64,000 nucleotides of DNA from Bidens hawaiensis (lineage: Eukaryota > Streptophyta > Magnoliopsida > Asterales > Asteraceae): assembly GCA_021521415.1 (NCBI GenBank), contig JAIQDT010009185.1:17783-81782 (forward strand). The letters run 5' to 3'. Each line of letters opens with the position of its first letter. Positions within the stretch are counted from its first letter, which is position 1. A program made the translations under genes and the position numbers. A model generated the notes under the pieces. That model saw only the letters and a list, made by a program, of their open reading frames with translations, was not told where the DNA came from and did no database searches. Positions 58,515 to 64,000 of this stretch are shown piece by piece.

Positions 58515-59667
58515 TCTGACACCGAAAATAACATAAATTGTTACAACATATATACAAACATAAATAATGTCTTATTATCCTCTATGTGACACATTACAGT
58601 TTTATATTCGCCTACATGATAAAGGTTACATAAAAGATCCTCTAAAATATAAATTGACTTTTACATAATAAATCCTCTAAAATAATTTTAATGAAATATA
58701 ATCAAGAGAAAGTTTTTTACATTATGGTTTCATAAGATTTATTTGCATTTTCTTTTACGTACCTACATATTAAAATAAATGTATATGTAGGTGACTTGTA
58801 ATTAATAGATCACGTACACAAGTAACACAATAATCTACATATAACTCATGTTTAATTATACAAATTATTAGTTATTTTTATTTATATCAAAATGTAACTC
58901 GTATTACAAACACAACTTATTTTCATCTACACAAATTTTGTTTCTTTTATTTTCACCAACACATAACTCGTATTCACCTACACAGATTGCTAATTCATTT
59001 TATTTTCACCTACATATAAATAATATTCACCTACACATAACTCGTATTGCCTACACATAAAAGATAGATTATAGAATATTGAAAAAAAACATGATGTGCT
59101 CATACGTTGCGAATATTTTACAAGTTTAGGTTAATACCATTAATTGTATGTGATATCATGAACAAGTTTTGTTTGTGTGAGTTAATTTTGTGATCTGCGT
59201 ATGTAAATACAAATGGGTAGGCTATAACATGAAGTAATTAAATTTGTATATACAGGTTAATATTGTGATTTGTGTAGGTTATCATGAACTAGTTATGTGC
59301 ATGTATATTAATATTGTGATATGTGTAAGTGAAAATATGAACCAGCTTTTTGATGTGTAGGTTAATATGATGATTTGTGTAGCTATTTGTTTTTATGATG
59401 GTTAATGTAATTTTTTATAGTATGAGTTTGGTTGTTTTGTTTTATGTATTTGTTGAAGATTAAATCAAATTAAAAATAAAAAATAAACGTGTAATCATTT
59501 GTAACTTAACATTAATTAGTATTAATTACCAAAGAAAACTCATTAAACTTTTTACAAATATACTTCTACAATTAAATAATCCAAAATTATATAGAAAAAA
59601 TTTGATTGGTTAGAATCTCTTCTCGCACTTCTCGCCATATAAGAACACTTCTGAAATGAACCAAATC

Positions 59668-59709
<42 letters not shown>
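59668..59709. repeat. Compound (CT)n(TA)n microsatellite
   Basis: About 11 CT units run directly into about 10 TA units. Confidence 0.95.
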
Positions 59710-61049
59710 TTGAAAAAAAACACGGTTTGTTTTTTAAAAAAACACAAGTTCAATTAGTATCAGTGGTACCAACACAAATTCGTAAATTTAAACACAAATC
59801 AGTAAGCCAAAAAAATATATTTTAAAGGCAAGGTATCAAACGTTTAAATGCAGATATAAAACCATGTGGCCGTGATATATTTTTAAAACATGATAAAAGT
59901 TTCGGTTATTGTAAAGATGAAGTATAAAAAATATGAAATCAAAGTTTAAAAAAATCGTTTAACCAACAAACAAAACATGTAAACCGATAGTAATAATATA
60001 TAATATGCTAATTGAGATATTTGACTTTGAATATTAAATTATTAGTTATTATACATAATTTTAATAAAATTTTATCTTAAGATACCGTTTTGTAATTCAT
60101 AAATTCTCATTAATTCATAATACGTGACACGGGTTTCTAACCTACTTATTTATAAACACAAAAGCACTTTTACCCAAAGTTTTTAATTCAATTACATTCG
60201 TTGCAATATACCAAACGTAACTGTGGTAGTAAGAGATAACAAGAGGCTAGCTGTAAATATTTATGTAACCTCGTTAGTTGGTAAACAGCGCGAGTCTGGT
60301 ATGTAGCTACTCTGGATTAACTCAATAAAAACAAAATACATCTCTCCAAGTTAACCACTATCACAAACGCATTCCCCTGTCTCCCCACGTTGGACATTCA
60401 CAAATGCATCCTCACGCTCATCGAATTATCACATAAGGCATCTTTGGTCGTCCTTTTCTCCCCCTTCCTCCACTGCAACAACGTCACTCCCATCACAACA
60501 TCTGGCCTCTCATTGGATATGCCCTATTAGTGTGATGAGATATGTCATCGTTGGTGACATACATGTGACAGTTGATATTGTGGATGAAAGGAATAAAAAC
60601 TATGGCCAAGCTACATGGACCACTAATGAAGATCGTGAAAGAGGAGGAATTTTTTAACATGGAGGGGGATAAAGAGAGTGTGTCATCTAAAGCAAATGCA
60701 CCTAGTCATGCGCCTTATTTAAAGCATGTATTTCTTCACCAACCAATCATCCCTCACAAATATTTTTTTTTTCATTGTCACATTATTACCACGTTTTACA
60801 TTTTTATTTCATAACCAAAGTATTTACTGTAGAAAAATACTACTTTTTTATATCATACCGTATAGTGCAATTAATAAGGTCTATCCATTACAAAATTTGT
60901 AACTTTTTACAAGCTTTATGAAAAAAAGTCATTTTCAAAAAGTTTTAATATTTACAAATTATAATGAGTATATGCAAACTTTTTATAAATTATTACAATT
61001 GCATACCTTCTTAATAACTTATAATCTACTTAAATAAAATTATAAATTG

Positions 61050-61087
<38 letters not shown>
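61050..61087. repeat. (AAT)n microsatellite
   Basis: About 12 uninterrupted AAT units. Confidence 0.95.
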
Positions 61088-61088
<1 letters not shown>

Positions 61089-61879
61089 GTTCTTGGCCAC
61101 GGACAGTACCATGGACGGCAACCCTACGTATCAACTTCACAAACTTTGTGGCTAAGGTCCACTCATTCGTATGCTACGTTCGGACACTTTTAAAAATTAA
61201 AATGCATGATTTAATAAAATAATACTTGTGTTAATTTACCGGCCTATATAGTTTTTGGTTAAAAAGTAGCCAACAATTGGGAATATGGGTCACGTGACCT
61301 TTTGGTAGGACGTGTGGACTGTGGTGTGTTGATTACTTAATAATTTGTCAGTGCTTACTATTCGTTCGAGTATCATAAGGTTTGAGTTCGTAAGCATGGG
61401 TTGTGTTGGGTCAAACCAGGCAGGTTCGCAAGTCTAGCTGTTTAACCCATATAATTTTTTTATGTGTTTCATGTTAATTAAAATTTTCGTGCAACGGTCG
61501 TATTCTGATTAACCCGTGAATACGCATGTCGTGTCCAAGTTCATGTGTCTGACATGATTTTCAGGTTCATGTGTGACGATTTTTAGGTTCGTGTTACGCT
61601 GGTAACACATCAGAAGCGTAATTGTTAATTGGTGTTGGATACGATGCCCCATTCTGGTCAGACTATGTTGTCTTAACCGGGCCCGTGATGGCTTCAAAGT
61701 TTTGCTTGGGCGTTCCCCTGGGAAACCATACCGCCGACTGTCAGTTGGCAGTTGACAGTCGTTGTGTCACCACAAGAGTATAACTCTCTGGCGTAACACA
61801 CGGTAAGACGAAAACACGAGTGAACTGAGGGTTCGAACTGACAACATTTGCACAATGCCTAGCTTAAATCATTCATTGC

Positions 61880-61975
61880 CAATGTCCACCCAAAAGTGAT
61901 ACAAGTGAGATTCAAACCTAGGTCTCCACTGAAGAACCCAGCTTATACCACTAGGCCATAAATGGGGATAGAGAA
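61880..61975 (-). repeat. tRNA-derived SINE relic (Au-like)
   Basis: On the minus strand TGGCCTAGTGG (plus 61948-61958) is a box A and GGTTTGAATCTC (plus 61907-61918) a box B about 30 nt downstream, the order and spacing of plant Au-type SINEs. Borders are approximate because no target duplication was found. Confidence 0.5.
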
Positions 61976-64000
61976 ACATGTAATTGATTGATTTTTTTTA
62001 GACAAAACAAATATCAAGTGTGTAAATGGTAGATTTTAGAAAGAAAAAAAATATGTTTTGTATGGATAATGGCATGTCTAACAAGGATAATCAAGTTCTA
62101 GATTCGAATAAAATCTAGATTGACAAGGACACAGGTTATGAATAAAATCCTATTAGAAATTGGATTTTACATACGAAGGATGTGTATGTCTTTCACTCTT
62201 TCGGTTCATCATTTATGAGAATAAAGTTGACCATGAATTATTATTTTATTTTGAATAAGAATTTCTAGATTTTTTAAAATAAATACAGCAAAGTTTATAT
62301 TATACAGGATTTGAACCTCAACCTTTGTTGTCTTGGACACCCGACTAGTCTTTCCGTTCAAAGCACCAATGATGAGAAACATGGATTTCTATATACTTTT
62401 GTAATCGCGAATTTCTCCGTAACAATGTGGAACATAATGCTTTTATCCCGGAAATTACAATTGAAATTTTGTTTTACAATAGATTGAACTACTATAAAAG
62501 TCAATAATCTTGAAGGTCAAACTAGGGTTGTTCAAATAACACGTGAATCGCATATCGTTGATCGGTTAATAATAATATAAATTACCCTCTTGTAGAAACT
62601 TAAGCTGATTTTGCTCGTTTACAAGTTCAAGCTGTGTTCGAGCTAAAGATAGGTCTCTCGTATAAACTTGAGTTGATTATGCTTATGTAACACAATTATT
62701 GGTTCATATAATTTAACTCCGTTTCTTTTATATTGATATTTTGGTATTGTGCTATTTAAAACTTGTGTAAGTAAGATTGTTGCTAATTTCTTACCCAAGA
62801 ATATTCTTACAACAAAGAATATTACAATCATAAAATTCGAAAAAAAAAATATTCTAGTCAATTGGTGACGGCTCGGTTCAAATGGCTAGTATACCGTTAG
62901 TCAATAGAAAATTTGATCACTCAAAAGGTTAACAACCCCCAAAAACGTTTGTAGTTTCTCCTTTGCTTCTTAAAGTATATAAAATACAGGAATCAAATGT
63001 ATTGTAGGATTTGGGCAACGAATAGGATGTATTTTTGTCACACCAAAAAGTGAAAAGCCAATATACGACTAAAATCGACTTTTTGAATCATGGACGGAAA
63101 AAAAATCCACAAATTATTCTCATGATTCATACACATTTCGTTGCAAGTTCATTAGTGAGTTGAAACAAATATAAACCACAAATTCCACTCGGATACTTTT
63201 TCATTACTTTTGCTATTAAATTAAAAGATGCATATGCAATTTTGGGAGTTGTCATTCCTATTTTAGGTATGTGTTAAGAACCCTTAAAAATTTTGGGGTT
63301 ACAGACGAGTAAAAGGAAATAAAATCCTAATTATTAAAGAAAATGTCGCTTATGTGCGTAATACGATTAGAACCCAAAGCCTTTGTTTCATAGTGTATAC
63401 GTGAAAAAGAATCGATAAAACTTTCTGTGGTAAAAACTTATGTGACGGTTGGAAACTTTTTGTGACATTTTCTAAAATAGTTAAAGTAAACCTTAACCTG
63501 ATATTTTTACGCTTAGTGTTAGGATCAAATACCGATAGATTTAACGTGATAAGTGTAGAAATAATTATAATTAATTGTTACTACGCTATGGTTTTTGAAC
63601 TACGGTAACTATCATTGCTCTATTTCACGATTGTAGATTAAGAACTAGTTATCTGTATATGTTTAATACGTTAATTTCATTTATATCAGATCTAAATTTT
63701 TTTGCCTGTATCTTTTAATGTGCGAATAAATACGATGCATTAGTTATTTCACTCATGAGGAAATAATTTGCCTATCGTTGCTTTCTTATCCTTCATCGCT
63801 TCTAGTAGACTTAACTCAGCAGCCTCATACCTTTTATATTCATAATAATCATGTGCATTCAATTAACATTATGTTTCTTAATGATTTATTCATTCATTCA
63901 TTAATGCATAATAATAAATGAGTTTCAAGAAAAGGGTTTATTTATGCTTTACCTTTCTTTTGACCATCTGTCAGTTGGATCTCTGATTACTAACTCCATT

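Larger units (their letters stand above)
57041..64000. other. AT-rich stretch without a supported gene
   Basis: Only short frames with no domain motifs. It contains microsatellites (below), SINE-like relics at 61907 and possibly 62300-62350 (minus-strand box B GGTTCAAATCC), and a CGTG-rich repeat around 61385-61600 resembling the intron 2 element. A degenerate Helitron-like end may lie near 60120-60150. Nothing else is supportable. Confidence 0.5.

Noticed and set aside
60572..60814. 80-codon plus-strand frame
   Set aside because: No domain, no promoter or splice context, and it ends in low-complexity T-rich sequence.
62290..62365. Second minus-strand SINE relic with box B GGTTCAAATCC
   Set aside because: Box A is poor and no borders or duplication were found, so it is mentioned only in the stretch description.

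Overview
The window is nuclear DNA from a flowering plant, almost certainly a eudicot. Evidence is an AT-rich background, GT-AG introns, a plant-type GT90 glycosyltransferase gene, chromodomain Ty3/gypsy elements primed by initiator tRNA-Met, a Tat-lineage element with an antisense gene, a plant RTE LINE, a Stowaway MITE, tRNA-derived SINEs and Helitron-like ends. The transposon mix would fit Asteraceae, but that is only a guess. I support one ordinary host gene; most of the rest is transposable elements.

Layout. 1-1.9 kb: diverged tandem repeats. 1.98-4.39 kb: 5'-truncated RTE LINE on the minus strand. 4.4-9.4 kb: AT-rich, no supported gene. 9,440-18,726: a young, complete LTR element (TSD AACAT) with a sense Gag, no recognisable pol, two tandem-repeat arrays and an antisense five-exon gene that joins into 910 codons with no frame break. 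18.7-21.9 kb: no supported gene.

21,872-45,396 is a three-level nest. A hAT-type element (8-bp TSD TTAGAATT) contains minus-strand Tekay/Del-type retrotransposon A (23,000-45,089, TSD CCGGC). Element A is interrupted by a plus-strand array B of a close relative (25,499-38,384, TSD GATCT). B is LTR-internal-LTR-internal-LTR. Its first internal region has an intact 1,538-aa Gag-Pol; its second is frameshifted and deleted, and sealed with a templated filler. The A and B leaders carry a GNRA-type hairpin near the primer site and a series of four stem-loops spaced 71-72 nt, all capped by the same 16-nt motif.

45.4-47.2 kb: a SINE with 16-bp TSD, a Stowaway MITE and a solo LTR related to the 9.4-18.7 kb element. 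47.2-51.9 kb: AT-rich, with three Helitron-like 3' ends. 52,012-56,936: the host gene, six exons encoding a 472-aa type II membrane GT90 (rumi/CAP10-like) O-glycosyltransferase. 57-64 kb: AT-rich, with microsatellites and SINE-like relics.

The parts most worth a second look are the antisense gene and hairpin-forming repeats of the gag-only element, and the structured leader of the Tekay elements.
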